Source of the DNA: Sphingomonas sp. PP-F2F-A104-K0414
GTDB taxonomy: Bacteria > Pseudomonadota > Alphaproteobacteria > Sphingomonadales > Sphingomonadaceae
DNA: 64,000 nt
Direction: 5' to 3'
Assembly (NCBI RefSeq): GCF_004340945.1
Contig: NZ_SLYD01000002.1
Coordinates: 248,001 to 312,000, forward strand
Below the pieces are notes generated by a model, which saw nothing but the letters and a program-made list of their open reading frames with translations, was not told where the DNA came from and did no database searches. Both the position numbers and the translations under genes were made by a program. This document shows, one piece after another, positions 55,401 to 63,130 of the stretch (positions are counted from its first letter, which is position 1; each line of letters begins with the position of its first letter).

Positions 55401-56190
55401 CCACCTCTCCGGACGGGCGCTTTGCGCGCGTATGTGCGCCGCTCGCCTTGGCCGGATCGATTGCCGCCGCACCATTGCGCGCCGGACCGGACCGGGGTGC
55501 CAAATCGTCCGCGCGGGTCCCGCCCTTACCCGACTGCGCCACAACCGGATGCGCCGGACCAGCCGCGAGCGCGACCTCCGACGGGGCCGCCTGAAGAACG
55601 GTGTATCGCTTCGTCGATGCCGCAGAGGCCGAGGCCGAGGCCGTTGCTGCAGAGGCTGAGGCCGTTGCCGCATGACTGGTAAAATCGACCGATTCGAGTT
55701 CCACGGTGCCGGGGCCGCTCGAAAACTGCATGGCGAAGAAATACGGGGTGCCGGATACGAGATCGCCCAGCGGCATCTCCAGCTCATAGTCCCGGGCGTC
55801 GCCCTCGATCGAACGCTGCTGCGTCGAAAGCTTCTTGGCAAAGATCCGTTTGCCCTGCGCATTGGCCTTGAGCAGCGCGATCCATTCGAGATCGAGCCCG
55901 GCTTCGGCGTCACTGGCGGCGCTTGCCCGCAGCCGCACCACGGCGCGGCGCCCCCGTTCGACCCCCGTCAACTCGATCGGCTGCCACAGCCGGACCCAGC
56001 TCAGTGCCGAGCGGATGTGCAGCCTCACCCCCTGCGTCCTCGGCGAGGCCTTGGCCGGCCCCGTGTCGCCAGCTGCAGCTGCGCCATATTCGACGAACCA
56101 GTTCTGACAGAACTGCCCCATGTTCCGGCGGGCCGATACTGCAGGATCATGATCCGTAAACGTCGGATTCTGCAAAAGATTATACGTCAT
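52489..56190 (-). CDS. Large two-domain glycosyltransferase with N-terminal beta-sandwich
   Basis: A 1233-residue protein. Residues about 1-190 resemble a carbohydrate-binding beta-sandwich (LSWVRLWQPIELTGVERG, TPYFFAMQFSSGPGTVELES). Ala/Ser-rich and Gly/Thr linkers follow around 195-215 and near 370, with a small VDGRLVGSAIPDASVD module between. A GT-B-like domain spans about 425-790 (VIVDVDDHE, RPHKGVFEIADAL, MALGVPVYATPVPP) and a second about 840-1225 (CIVADVIDDQRRF, VIPNGAEMF, ILGYVGNLRDRVD, SESMNPLKLYVYFALNVPIV). It likely adds two sugars successively. ATG at 56190 is preferred to TTG at 56253. It is first in the island operon. Confidence 0.85.
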   Translation of the reverse strand: MTYNLLQNPTFTDHDPAVSARRNMGQFCQNWFVEYGAAAAGDTGPAKASPRTQGVRLHIRSALSWVRLWQPIELTGVERGRRAVVRLRASAASDAEAGLDLEWIALLKANAQGKRIFAKKLSTQQRSIEGDARDYELEMPLGDLVSGTPYFFAMQFSSGPGTVELESVDFTSHAATASASAATASASASAASTKRYTVLQAAPSEVALAAGPAHPVVAQSGKGGTRADDLAPRSGPARNGAAAIDPAKASGAHTRAKRPSGEVVGLRGDRLVGWAELPEVDAEVLLFVDGRLVGSAIPDASVDALAEDVAKVATHGFAVPLPTLLLDGADHQVSLRASTGERLGAGTKRMTLAGARATGTGTGTGTAAKSAIEAKSALVVDASDTVPEHSPVVGGDPGKIATAVAATRRVAVVSWDMAHNPVGRAFLLADMASRNSVVELVGPMFPMYGATIWPPIAAATMTMHAYPAGSFAEFVAGARAIAARVKCDVVHVGKARFSSLFIGAMIKQANACPMIVDVDDHELGFFPNRDPASLDDLIAAITEDPRILDKPYGEIFTRFAEGLIAECDGVTVSNYALQERFGGIVVRHGRDERVFDPALYDRQKVRAEFGYTDADRVILFLGTPRPHKGVFEIADALEELADDTLALCVIGTVTDKRTSSRFAKYKKARIGLHGDQPWARLAELVSIADAVFLLQDPTSAISGYQIPAKLTDAMALGVPVYATPVPPLRDLIAAGAIIAVHDAAQLKDELRKISAQGIAPATKQRVRDHYLTELSYSVNSARLDLAFEAARTVSRPVIPAFDALFAAVERVSGEPLPRFAKGWAGPAIWQNRKPDVVFLWKQNDSDIYGRRSDMMARYLLKSGAVNQVLHFDSPISATDLDKQAKHGAEATAHQGNLVYVNTIRRVLRQADTTNLLRRTFLFRAETAPQRYLGTDLPPRDGYEDFIRSELRAANIGDSPVLWVCPVVFDYTMVKSVVKPGCIVADVIDDQRRFPSREPHRTRVHAAYDEILRDADLVLANCEPVREGFAAIREDIRVIPNGAEMFDLSHSWAVPEDLAHLPRPILGYVGNLRDRVDLELIGKVADAFPGGSVVLIGSAHDRPDVLALGARPNIHILGVKPYEDATRYIRAFDVAMVPHLRNELSESMNPLKLYVYFALNVPIVTTDVANIGDIGPYATIAADHDSFLAAITRVVAGKQKAPTTVQRKKVLSSVSWTSRVDDVLDVLGLAQRPT

Positions 56191-56620
56191 AGGAAACGGC
56201 GCTCTTTCGCGATGAGTATCTACACGACGTAACGTACGTGTTTTGCGAATCAAATGCCCCGCAAATCTTCTCAGATTTATGCCACTTGGTCACGCCTGCC
56301 CGGCATTAGCAATACAAACGAATCCGATCTCTTTAATTTTCGGGGAAAGCATTTCTTACAATTGGCTATCTACCGGAACTGGTATTCCGACTTTAGCGAT
56401 TAAGATCGCTGGATATTGCCAGACAATGCTTGAAGCCATAATTGTATTGGAGATCATCGCGGGAAATAGGATCGAGATCGCTATTTAGCGTGGGGATCGA
56501 AGTGACCTCGATACCGCCAGCGATCACCGACGCGCCATGACGCAACGCCGCCCGTCTGGACGGGCGGCGCATCGATGACCTTAACCGGGGAAGCTTGAAG
56601 CGGGATTTCTCCCGTCGGGG
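56191..56620. promoter_or_regulatory. A+T-rich leader of the polysaccharide island
   Basis: This 430-base gap separates ruvC from the first island gene. Bases 56281-56460 are about 44% G+C (80 of 180 counted), far below the surroundings. It is the most likely site of the island promoter, reading to the left, but I could not pick -35/-10 hexamers with confidence. No coding frame in it is convincing. Confidence 0.55.
56548..56571 (-). terminator. Strong hairpin downstream of ruvC, possible terminator
   Basis: Perfect stem GCCGCCCGTC / GACGGGCGGC with a two-base loop, 50 bases after the ruvC stop in its direction of transcription. There is no clear run of T after it, so intrinsic termination is plausible but not proven. 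It would separate ruvC transcription from the island. Confidence 0.5.
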
Positions 56621-57127
56621 TCAGGCACCCATGCCTGTTCGTCGCGACAGTGCCGCTGCGCTGGCGACATGATGCGCGTGCGTGATCGCCACGGCGAGCG
56701 CATCCGCGGCGTCGGGCCCAGCAAGCTTGGCGCCTGGTAGCAGGACGGCCATCATCGCCTGGATCTGTTTCTTGTCCGCGCCGCCGGTGCCGACGACGCC
56801 CTTCTTGACGGTCGAGGGGTGGTATTCGCCGATATGCAGCCCGGCCCCCGCCGCGGCGAGCAATACGACGCCGCGGGCCTGGCCCAGTTTCAGCGTCGAC
56901 TGCGCGTTGGTGTTGCCGAGCACTTCCTCCACCGCGGCGCCGTCGGGGCGCTCGGTGCGGATGACGTCGATCAGCGCGTTGTACAGCGCGGTCAGGCGGC
57001 GGGGGAGCGCCATCGACGGATCGGTCTTGATCTGGCCGTTGGCGATGTGGCTCAGGCGGTTGCCATCGGCGCGGATGACGCCCCAGCCTGTGGTGCCGAG
57101 GCCTGGGTCTAGTCCTAGGATGATCAT
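56621..57127 (-). CDS. ruvC: Crossover junction endodeoxyribonuclease RuvC
   Basis: RuvC (168 residues) resolves Holliday junctions. The RNase H-like active site is visible: Asp7 in [14 protein letters not shown], Glu in AAVEEVLGN, and the C-terminal Asp pair in [28 protein letters not shown] and [17 protein letters not shown] are conserved. It follows yebC as usual, but ruvA and ruvB have been separated from it by the island. Confidence 0.96.
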   Translation of the reverse strand: MIILGLDPGLGTTGWGVIRADGNRLSHIANGQIKTDPSMALPRRLTALYNALIDVIRTERPDGAAVEEVLGNTNAQSTLKLGQARGVVLLAAAGAGLHIGEYHPSTVKKGVVGTGGADKKQIQAMMAVLLPGAKLAGPDAADALAVAITHAHHVASAAALSRRTGMGA

Positions 57128-57133
57128 GCGTAG

Positions 57134-57322
57134 GAAGAAGATTGGTTCGCGCGGAGACGCGGAGACGCGGAGGGGGTGCGTTCCTGTCTAGCGTCTCGCG
57201 TTAGCGGGACTTTCACTCCGCTAGGCTGGCCAACAGATTTGAGGCCGCTGGCGCGGAGGACGGATCCACACGGTACAACCCTCCGCGTCTCCGCGTCTCC
57301 GCGTGAACCCACTTTCTTCATC
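57134..57322. repeat. Palindromic intergenic element, family H
   Basis: Left arm GCGGAGACGCGGAGACGCGG and right arm CCGCGTCTCCGCGTCTCCGC, each with an internal GGAGACGC direct repeat. Outer flanks GAAGAAG and CTTTCTTC also pair, so the whole 190-base ruvC-yebC gap can fold as one long stem with a 100-base loop. Confidence 0.8.
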
Positions 57323-57337
57323 TCAACCGCAAGCCGT

Positions 57338-58081
57338 TCAACCCAGCGACTCCATGATCTCGTCGGAGATTTCGTAATTGCCCCAGACGGTCTGCACGTC
57401 GTCGTCGTCATCGAGCGCGTCGATGAGCTTGAACAGCGTTGCCGCATCGTCCGCACCGACCGCAACCATGACCTGCGGGCGCCAGGCGAGCTTTGCGCCT
57501 TCGGCCTCGCCGAGCTTGGCTTCCAGCGCCTTGGCCACCTCGTGTAGGTCGCCCTGCGCGGTCCAGACCTCATGGCCGTCCTCGCTCGACGTGACGTCCT
57601 CGGCGCCCGCTTCGAGCGCCGCTTCGAACACCGTGTCGGCATCGCCCGCGCTCGCCGGATACGAGATCAGCCCGACGCGGTCGAACGCGTGGCTCACCGA
57701 ACCGCCTGCGCCGAGGTTGCCGCCGTTCTTGCCGACCGCGACGCGCACGTTGGTCGCGGTGCGGTTGCGGTTGTCGGTCAGCGCCTCGATGATCAGCGAC
57801 ACGCCGCCGGGACCGAAGCCCTCGTAGCGGATTTCCTCGTAATTCTCGGCATCGCCGCGGCTCGCCTTGTCGATCGAGCGCTGGATGTTCTCCTTAGGCA
57901 GCGACGCCGCCTTAGCCGCGTTGACCGCCGCGCGCAGGCGCGGGTTCATGTCGACGTCGGGCAGCCCCATCTTGGCCGCGACCGTGATTTCCCGGCTGAG
58001 CTTGCTGAACGCCGACGAGCGCTTCTTGTCCTGCGCGCCCTTGCGGTACATGATATTCTTGTATTTGGAATGGCCTGCCAT
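57338..58081 (-). CDS. yebC: YebC/PmpR family transcriptional regulator
   Basis: A 247-residue YebC/TACO1-family protein. It starts [20 protein letters not shown] and has [33 protein letters not shown] and the acidic C-terminal domain ([20 protein letters not shown]). Members act as DNA-binding regulators or, as shown more recently for YebC-type proteins, relieve ribosome stalling at proline-rich stretches. Position before ruvC is conserved across Proteobacteria. Confidence 0.95.
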   Translation of the reverse strand: MAGHSKYKNIMYRKGAQDKKRSSAFSKLSREITVAAKMGLPDVDMNPRLRAAVNAAKAASLPKENIQRSIDKASRGDAENYEEIRYEGFGPGGVSLIIEALTDNRNRTATNVRVAVGKNGGNLGAGGSVSHAFDRVGLISYPASAGDADTVFEAALEAGAEDVTSSEDGHEVWTAQGDLHEVAKALEAKLGEAEGAKLAWRPQVMVAVGADDAATLFKLIDALDDDDDVQTVWGNYEISDEIMESLG

Positions 58082-58110
58082 CGGTGCCTCTTTAGCTGAT
58101 GGCCCCGCTC

Positions 58111-58653
58111 TTAGGCGTCAGGCGCGGATTTCGCCAGACCGTCGATTTTCCGCTCGATCGCGTCGAGGCGGTCCAGCACCAGATGGTCGATCTTGTGATG
58201 CACGCGCAGGATGTCGAGTTCGGCGCGCAGATTGGTCTCGTAGTCGAGGCTCGCGGCCAAGCGATCCTTCGCCGATTGCCGGTTCTGGCTCATCATGATG
58301 ACGGGCGCCTGGATCGCGGCCACGGTCGACAGCATCAGGTTGAGAAAGATGTAGGGATACGGATCGAACGCCATCCCGAAATGGCCGAGGATGTCCGAAT
58401 TGAGGATCATCCAGCCGAACAGGATGACGGCAAAAACGATAATGAACCCCCACGACCCGCCAACCGCCGCGACCTTGTCCGCCAGCCGCTCGCCATAGCT
58501 CGAGCGTTCGTCGGAGACGTCGCCGGCGTCGCGGCTGACGACCGTGCCCGCCTCGATCCCCGCAAGGACGCGGCGCTCCTCGTCGTCGAGCTCGCCCGGC
58601 GCCTTGCCGAGAAGACGTTGCGAGAGATCGGCGAGCGGGGAGTGTGTGGCCAT
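58111..58653 (-). CDS. DUF1003 membrane protein
   Basis: A 180-residue DUF1003 protein. A soluble N-terminal part ([22 protein letters not shown]) is followed by two transmembrane helices (about 65-87, [20 protein letters not shown]; and 97-118, [20 protein letters not shown]), then the conserved [26 protein letters not shown] and a coiled-coil tail. Function unknown. ATG at 58653 is preferred to the TTG six bases earlier. It diverges from the HerA-like ATPase. Confidence 0.88.
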   Translation of the reverse strand: MATHSPLADLSQRLLGKAPGELDDEERRVLAGIEAGTVVSRDAGDVSDERSSYGERLADKVAAVGGSWGFIIVFAVILFGWMILNSDILGHFGMAFDPYPYIFLNLMLSTVAAIQAPVIMMSQNRQSAKDRLAASLDYETNLRAELDILRVHHKIDHLVLDRLDAIERKIDGLAKSAPDA

Positions 58654-58765
58654 CCTCAAAGGCCTAGCCCGGAATGCGGATTATGCCAGCGCGCAAAGCC
58701 CCGCTTGCGAAGCAAGCCGCAAAGACTCCTTGCTCCCATACGCCCGCACCTGCCAAACGCGCGGC

Positions 58766-60229
58766 ATGACGGTTAGCGTGAATATGGGCACCGACGGCAA
58801 TGGTACTGCCGTCGGCGTCGACCTGGAGGAACTACTCGCCACCCGCCTGTTGGTGCAGGGCAATTCGGGCTCGGGAAAATCGCATCTGCTGCGCCGCCTG
58901 CTCGAGCGATCGGCGGGGCATGTCCAGCAGATCGTGATCGATCCAGAGGGTGATTTCGTAACGCTCGCGGGGCCGCACGGTCATGTCGTGATCGAAGCCG
59001 GCGACTATAGCGAACGCGAGATCTCACGGATCGCGACGCGGTTGCGCGAACATCGGACGTCCGCGGTGCTCAGCCTGGAGGGGCTGGAAGTCGAGGGCCA
59101 GATGCGGTGCGCGGCGTCGTTCCTGTCCGCGCTGTTCGATGCGCCGCGCGAGCATTGGTATCCGGTGCTGGTTGTGGTCGACGAGGCGCAGATGTTCGCG
59201 CCGGTGACTGGTGGCGAGGTGTCGGAAGAGGTTCGTCGGGCGTCACTGGCGGCGATGACCAACCTGATGTGTCGCGGCCGGAAGCGCGGGCTCGCTGGCG
59301 TAATCGCGACGCAGCGGCTGGCGAAGCTCGCGAAGAACGTCGCGGCGGAAGCGTCGAACTTCCTGATGGGCCGCACCTTCCTCGACATCGACATGGCACG
59401 CGCGGCAGATCTGCTCGGGATGGAGCGACGCCAGGCCGAAGCGATTCGCGATCTCCAGCGCGGCACGTTCATGGCGCTCGGACCGGCAGTGTCGCGCCGA
59501 CCGATCACCGTGAAGATCGGCGACGTCGCGACCTCCGCGCGCAGCGGCAGCCCCAAGCTGACGCCGTTGCCGAGCGCTGCGCCGATGGACTTGCAGGATT
59601 TGCTGTCTGAGCCAGTGGTCGACGCCCCCGAACTCGGCCTGATGTTCGATTCGCGCCCGCGTCGCGTGCCGGCGGAGGAACTGCTCGACGGCATCGCCCG
59701 CCCGCCCGAGCCGCGCACCGCCGCACCGCCGCCCCCTGAGAAGACCGACGACGAGGTCGAGGCGGTCTACGCCGACGTCTTCCGCGCGATCGTCGAGGAT
59801 CCGGAGTCGACGTTGCGGCCGCCATCGGTGCTGTTCCAGGATTTCCAGGTGCGGTGTCGGATGGGTGGACTTGCCAAGCCGCCGCTCGATTTGCCGGGTT
59901 TCGTGCGGCGTCTGAGTTGCGCGCGTGCGGGGATATTTGACATGACCGATGAAGCGTGGACGGCGGCGCTCGACGTGGCGAGCGGCCTGCCGGACGACAT
60001 GCTGGGGGCGTTCCTGCTGGTGGCGCGGGCTGCGCGCGAGGGCGAACCCTGCCCGTCGGACGCGCGGATCGCGGCGACGTACGGCACGAGTTCGCTCGGC
60101 CGGGTGAAGCGGCTGATCGGGTATATCGAGAGCCGGGAGTTGATCGTGTGCCGGACTGATCTGGCCGGTAAACGCTCGATCACGATACCCGGGCTGGGGT
60201 GGACGACGTTGCCGGCGGAAGCGGCATAA
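58766..60229 (+). CDS. HerA/DUF87-type ATP-binding protein
   Basis: A 487-residue P-loop ATPase of the HerA-FtsK superfamily. It has an N-terminal HAS-barrel-like segment, Walker A GNSGSGKSH at 32-40, QIVIDPEGDF after strand 2, Walker B VLVVVDEAQMF and IATQRLAKLAKNVAAEASNF (sensor). A Pro-rich linker precedes a C-terminal helical/winged domain (ARIAATYGTSSLGRVKRLIG). HerA proteins translocate DNA with NurA-type nucleases in archaea; no nuclease partner is adjacent here. ATG at 58766 is used; the true role is unknown. Confidence 0.82.
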   Translation: MTVSVNMGTDGNGTAVGVDLEELLATRLLVQGNSGSGKSHLLRRLLERSAGHVQQIVIDPEGDFVTLAGPHGHVVIEAGDYSEREISRIATRLREHRTSAVLSLEGLEVEGQMRCAASFLSALFDAPREHWYPVLVVVDEAQMFAPVTGGEVSEEVRRASLAAMTNLMCRGRKRGLAGVIATQRLAKLAKNVAAEASNFLMGRTFLDIDMARAADLLGMERRQAEAIRDLQRGTFMALGPAVSRRPITVKIGDVATSARSGSPKLTPLPSAAPMDLQDLLSEPVVDAPELGLMFDSRPRRVPAEELLDGIARPPEPRTAAPPPPEKTDDEVEAVYADVFRAIVEDPESTLRPPSVLFQDFQVRCRMGGLAKPPLDLPGFVRRLSCARAGIFDMTDEAWTAALDVASGLPDDMLGAFLLVARAAREGEPCPSDARIAATYGTSSLGRVKRLIGYIESRELIVCRTDLAGKRSITIPGLGWTTLPAEAA

Positions 60230-60243
60230 GATTTGACTCCTCC

Positions 60244-60365
60244 GTCATCCCAGCGAAAGCTGGGATCTTCCGCGGCTAGGAGCGCGCCCGTTCCACGAGG
60301 TACGGGATATTTGACGGGGCGCGTTCCTCCTCGCCGCAGAAGATCCCAGCTTTCGCTGGGATGAC
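60244..60365. repeat. Palindromic intergenic element, family C copy 4
   Basis: Starts GTCATCCCAGCGAAAGCTGG and ends CCCAGCTTTCGCTGGGATGA. Its inner bases (GCGTTCCTCCTCGCCGC) are the reverse complement of those in copy 5 at 60711-60831, so the two copies flank the GIY-YIG gene in opposite orientation. Confidence 0.9.
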
Positions 60366-60379
60366 GGTTGGGGGGGCAC

Positions 60380-60670
60380 ATGGCGCTGGGCGGCTGGGTC
60401 TACATGATGACGAACAAGCCGTACGGCATGCTCTACATCGGCGTAACTGCATATTTGGCTTCGCGCGTGCATCAACATCGGAGCGATCTCGGCTCTGCGT
60501 ACTGCCGGCGCTATGGGCTGAAGATGCTCGTATTCGCCGAGCAGCATGAGACGATCCAGTATGCGATCGCTCGGGAGAAGATGCTGAAGGCTTGGAAACG
60601 GTCGTGGAAGGACGAGCTGATCGCCACAATCAATCCGGGGTGGGTGGATCTATACGACCAGTTGCACTGA
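60380..60670 (+). CDS. GIY-YIG nuclease family protein
   Basis: A 96-residue single-domain GIY-YIG protein. The GIY element is WVYMM (6-10) and YIG is in LYIGVT (18-23), with Arg29 and His33 in SRVHQHR and the metal-binding Glu67 in REKMLKAWKR. Short alphaproteobacterial proteins of this type are often misnamed UvrC; their role is not established. ATG at 60380 follows GGGGGG. Palindromic elements touch it on both sides, which may reflect a mobile or repeat-associated function (inference). Confidence 0.88.
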   Translation: MALGGWVYMMTNKPYGMLYIGVTAYLASRVHQHRSDLGSAYCRRYGLKMLVFAEQHETIQYAIAREKMLKAWKRSWKDELIATINPGWVDLYDQLH

Positions 60671-60710
60671 GGCCTCCTCGCCAGCCTAAATCGTCATCCC
60701 AATTAGCCCA

Positions 60711-60831
60711 TCATCCCAGCGAAAGCTGGGATCTCCTGCGGCGAGGAGGAACGCGGCCGGTCAAACAACCAGCGCTACTTTGTTTGGAAACGCTCCTCGC
60801 CGCGGAATATCCCAGCTTTCGCTGGGATGAC
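60711..60831. repeat. Palindromic intergenic element, family C copy 5
   Basis: TCATCCCAGCGAAAGCTGGG ... CCCAGCTTTCGCTGGGATGA with inner GCGGCGAGGAGGAACGC. This is an inverted copy of the element at 60244-60365. It lies between the convergent GIY-YIG and gapR genes. Confidence 0.9.
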
Positions 60832-60849
60832 GGCTCAATCAGACGATCC

Positions 60850-61116
60850 TCAGATCATCCCCAACGCCTGGAGATACACCTCGAGGATCGCCTCCTCCTC
60901 CTGATATTCTTCCTTCTTCTTCTTCCGGATCGACAGGATCTTGCGGATCGCCTTGGGGTCGTAACCGCGGCCCTTGGCTTCGGCCATCACGTCCTTGATG
61001 TCGTCCGAGATACCCTTCTTCTCTTCTTCGAGACGCTCGGCGCGCTCGATCAGCAGGCGCAGTTCGTCCGCTGCGACCGCGCCGCCGCCCATGCCGTGTT
61101 GCCGTTCGTCAGACAT
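60850..61116 (-). CDS. gapR: DUF2312 / GapR-like nucleoid-associated protein
   Basis: An 88-residue DUF2312 protein. A short flexible start ([12 protein letters not shown]) is followed by [40 protein letters not shown] and the basic [19 protein letters not shown]. In Caulobacter GapR clamps around overtwisted DNA ahead of replication forks and stimulates topoisomerases. ATG at 61116 gives the typical family length. Confidence 0.9.
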   Translation of the reverse strand: MSDERQHGMGGGAVAADELRLLIERAERLEEEKKGISDDIKDVMAEAKGRGYDPKAIRKILSIRKKKKEEYQEEEAILEVYLQALGMI

Positions 61117-61259
61117 CGAAAATTCCCCACTCGCCGACGCCACGCGCCAGCCTAAAGCCAATCGAGATACAAGCCCGCACCGGTGACCGCCGTCTCACGA
61201 CGTCGTGAATCATGCCGCTGCTGGTGCGGGACGGCGTCTAGGCGTTTACCGTGCTTGGC

Positions 61260-61574
61260 TCAATCGCCTGAATCGAACGGCGCGTTCTTCGCAACGCTCG
61301 CCTTCATCCGTTCGAGCTGCTCGGGGCTCGCGTCACCCTGATGATGCGCCTTCCACTCCGCATAGGGCATTCCGTACACCGTCTCGCGTGCTTCGTCCTT
61401 CGACAGGCCGCCAGCCTCCTCGACCCAGTCCGACAGGCAGTTGCGGCAGAAACCGGCGAGCCCCATCAGGTCGACATTCTGCGCGTCCTCGCGGTGGCGA
61501 AGGTGGCGGATCAGGCGGCGAAAGGCTTTCGCCGCTACGGCATCGTCCAAAGTATCGAGGCGATCGGGATTCAT
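61260..61574 (-). CDS. DUF1244 protein
   Basis: A 104-residue DUF1244 protein. Conserved features are AFRRLIRHLRHREDAQNVDLMG (split over 18-38), GFCRNCLSDWV with Cys43 and Cys46, and ETVYGMPYAEWK. Function is unknown; the family is restricted mostly to Proteobacteria. It diverges from pyruvate kinase with a 92-base gap that should hold both promoters. Confidence 0.9.
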   Translation of the reverse strand: MNPDRLDTLDDAVAAKAFRRLIRHLRHREDAQNVDLMGLAGFCRNCLSDWVEEAGGLSKDEARETVYGMPYAEWKAHHQGDASPEQLERMKASVAKNAPFDSGD

Positions 61575-61666
61575 TCGTATGCTCCGTGGTTGATCGTACG
61601 GAGATAGGGTTTAAGGCCCGTCGCGGCAAAGACCTCCCCCAGGAAACGCCGAGGAAGACGCACCGC

Positions 61667-63130
61667 ATGACCATGGCCATCGCCCCCCGTTCGCGGAAAG
61701 TCCGCATTCTCGCGACGCTCGGCCCTGCCAGCAGCACGCCAGAGATGATCGCAACGCTGTTCCGCACCGGCGCCGACGCCTTCCGCATCAACATGAGCCA
61801 CGGCGACCAGCAGTCGAAGATCGCCGTGATCCAGGCGATTCGCACGCTGGAAAAGGAATATGGTCGCCCTTCGACGATCCTCGCCGATCTCCAGGGGCCA
61901 AAGCTGCGCGTCGGCAAGTTCGACGGCGGACGGACCGTGCTCGAAACCGGCGCGACCTTCGTGCTCGATCGCGACCCGACGCCGGGCGATGCGACGCGCG
62001 TCGAACTGCCGCACGACGAGATCTTCGCGGCGATCGAGCCGGGCGCGCGCCTGCTGCTCGACGACGGCAAGCTCGTGTTGCGCGTCGTGTCGCACAGCCC
62101 GCGTCAGATCACGACCCGCGTCGAAGTCGGCGGTGCACTGTCGAACAGCAAGGGGCTGAACGTCCCCGACGTCGTGCTGCCGATGGCCGCGCTGACCGAA
62201 AAGGACCGCAGCGATCTCGACTTCGCGGTCGACCAGGGCGTCGACTGGATTGCGCTGTCGTTCGTCCAGCGCCCGGAGGATCTCTGGGAAGCGCGGAAGT
62301 TGATCGGCGGCAAGGCGGCGCTGATGGCAAAGATCGAGAAGCCGGCCGCGATCGAGCGGCTGGAGGAAATCGTCGAAGCGTGCGACGGCGTGATGGTGGC
62401 GCGCGGCGATCTCGGCGTCGAACTGCCGCCGCAGCAGGTCCCGCCGCTGCAGAAGCGCATCGTCGAGGTCTCGCGCCGGATGGGCCGCCCCGTCGTGGTC
62501 GCGACGCAGATGCTCGAATCGATGATCACCTCGCCGTCGCCGACGCGCGCGGAAGTGTCCGACGTCGCGACCGCGGTGTATGACGGTGCGGACGCGATCA
62601 TGCTGTCGGCCGAGAGCGCGGCGGGTGCGTGGCCGGTCGAATCGGTGGCGATGATGGATGCGATCGGCGTGTCGGTCGAGGCGGATCCCGAGCACGGCGA
62701 CCGGATGCACTTCACGGTGATGAAGCCCGATCCGACGACCGCGGATGCGCTGGCCGAAGCGGCGAAGAACATTGCGGCGACGGTGTCGGCGGTGGCGATC
62801 ATCTGCTTCACGACGTCGGGCTCGACCGCCCGCCGGATCGCGCGCGAGCGGCCTTCGGTGCCGCTGCTGGTGCTGACGCCGAGCCAAGAGACTGCGCGCC
62901 GGCTTGGGCTGCTGTGGGGGACGCATGCGGTGCACACGCGCGACGTCGAGTCGTTCGAGGACATGGTGGCCAAGTCCAAGCGGATGGCGTTGCGGCATGG
63001 GATGGCCAAGGCTGGTGACCGGGTCATCGTGCTGGCGGGCGTGCCGTTCCGGACGCCTGGGTCGACGAATGTGCTGCATGTGGTGCGGATCGTCGGGGAC
63101 GAGCTGAAGGGACATCACTCACAGGTTTGA
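61667..63130 (+). CDS. pyk: Pyruvate kinase
   Basis: Pyruvate kinase (487 residues) makes pyruvate and ATP from phosphoenolpyruvate and ADP. Motifs are KVRILATLGPASSTPEMI, FRINMSHGD, ADLQGPKLRVGKF, the active-site LMAKIEKPAAIERLEEI, ARGDLGVELPPQQVP, VVATQMLESMI and the C-terminal allosteric domain ending GSTNVLHVVRIV. ATG at 61667 has GAGGAAG upstream. Several earlier in-frame codons exist but fall over the divergent gene. Confidence 0.96.
   Translation: MTMAIAPRSRKVRILATLGPASSTPEMIATLFRTGADAFRINMSHGDQQSKIAVIQAIRTLEKEYGRPSTILADLQGPKLRVGKFDGGRTVLETGATFVLDRDPTPGDATRVELPHDEIFAAIEPGARLLLDDGKLVLRVVSHSPRQITTRVEVGGALSNSKGLNVPDVVLPMAALTEKDRSDLDFAVDQGVDWIALSFVQRPEDLWEARKLIGGKAALMAKIEKPAAIERLEEIVEACDGVMVARGDLGVELPPQQVPPLQKRIVEVSRRMGRPVVVATQMLESMITSPSPTRAEVSDVATAVYDGADAIMLSAESAAGAWPVESVAMMDAIGVSVEADPEHGDRMHFTVMKPDPTTADALAEAAKNIAATVSAVAIICFTTSGSTARRIARERPSVPLLVLTPSQETARRLGLLWGTHAVHTRDVESFEDMVAKSKRMALRHGMAKAGDRVIVLAGVPFRTPGSTNVLHVVRIVGDELKGHHSQV

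Larger units (their letters stand above)
44211..56620 (-). other. Polysaccharide/acylation island separating ruvC from ruvA
   Basis: Nine tightly packed minus-strand genes plus an A+T-rich leader lie between ruvA and ruvC, which are adjacent in many bacteria. Contents are glycosyltransferases, a methyltransferase-like protein, two pyruvyl transferases, a BNR-4 lipoprotein, an acyl-AMP ligase, an acyl carrier protein and an SGNH transferase-like protein. Gene spacing (overlaps or gaps under about 105 bases) suggests one transcription unit starting near 56.2-56.5 kb. No integrase, tRNA or terminal repeat marking a mobile element is visible. Confidence 0.75.

Noticed and set aside
56243..56488. 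81-codon frame in the A+T-rich leader
   Set aside because: No ribosome site or family resemblance; composition is that of noncoding low-G+C DNA.
60380..60670. UvrC excinuclease subunit
   Set aside because: Only the GIY-YIG domain is present (96 residues); UvrC is about 600 residues with additional domains.
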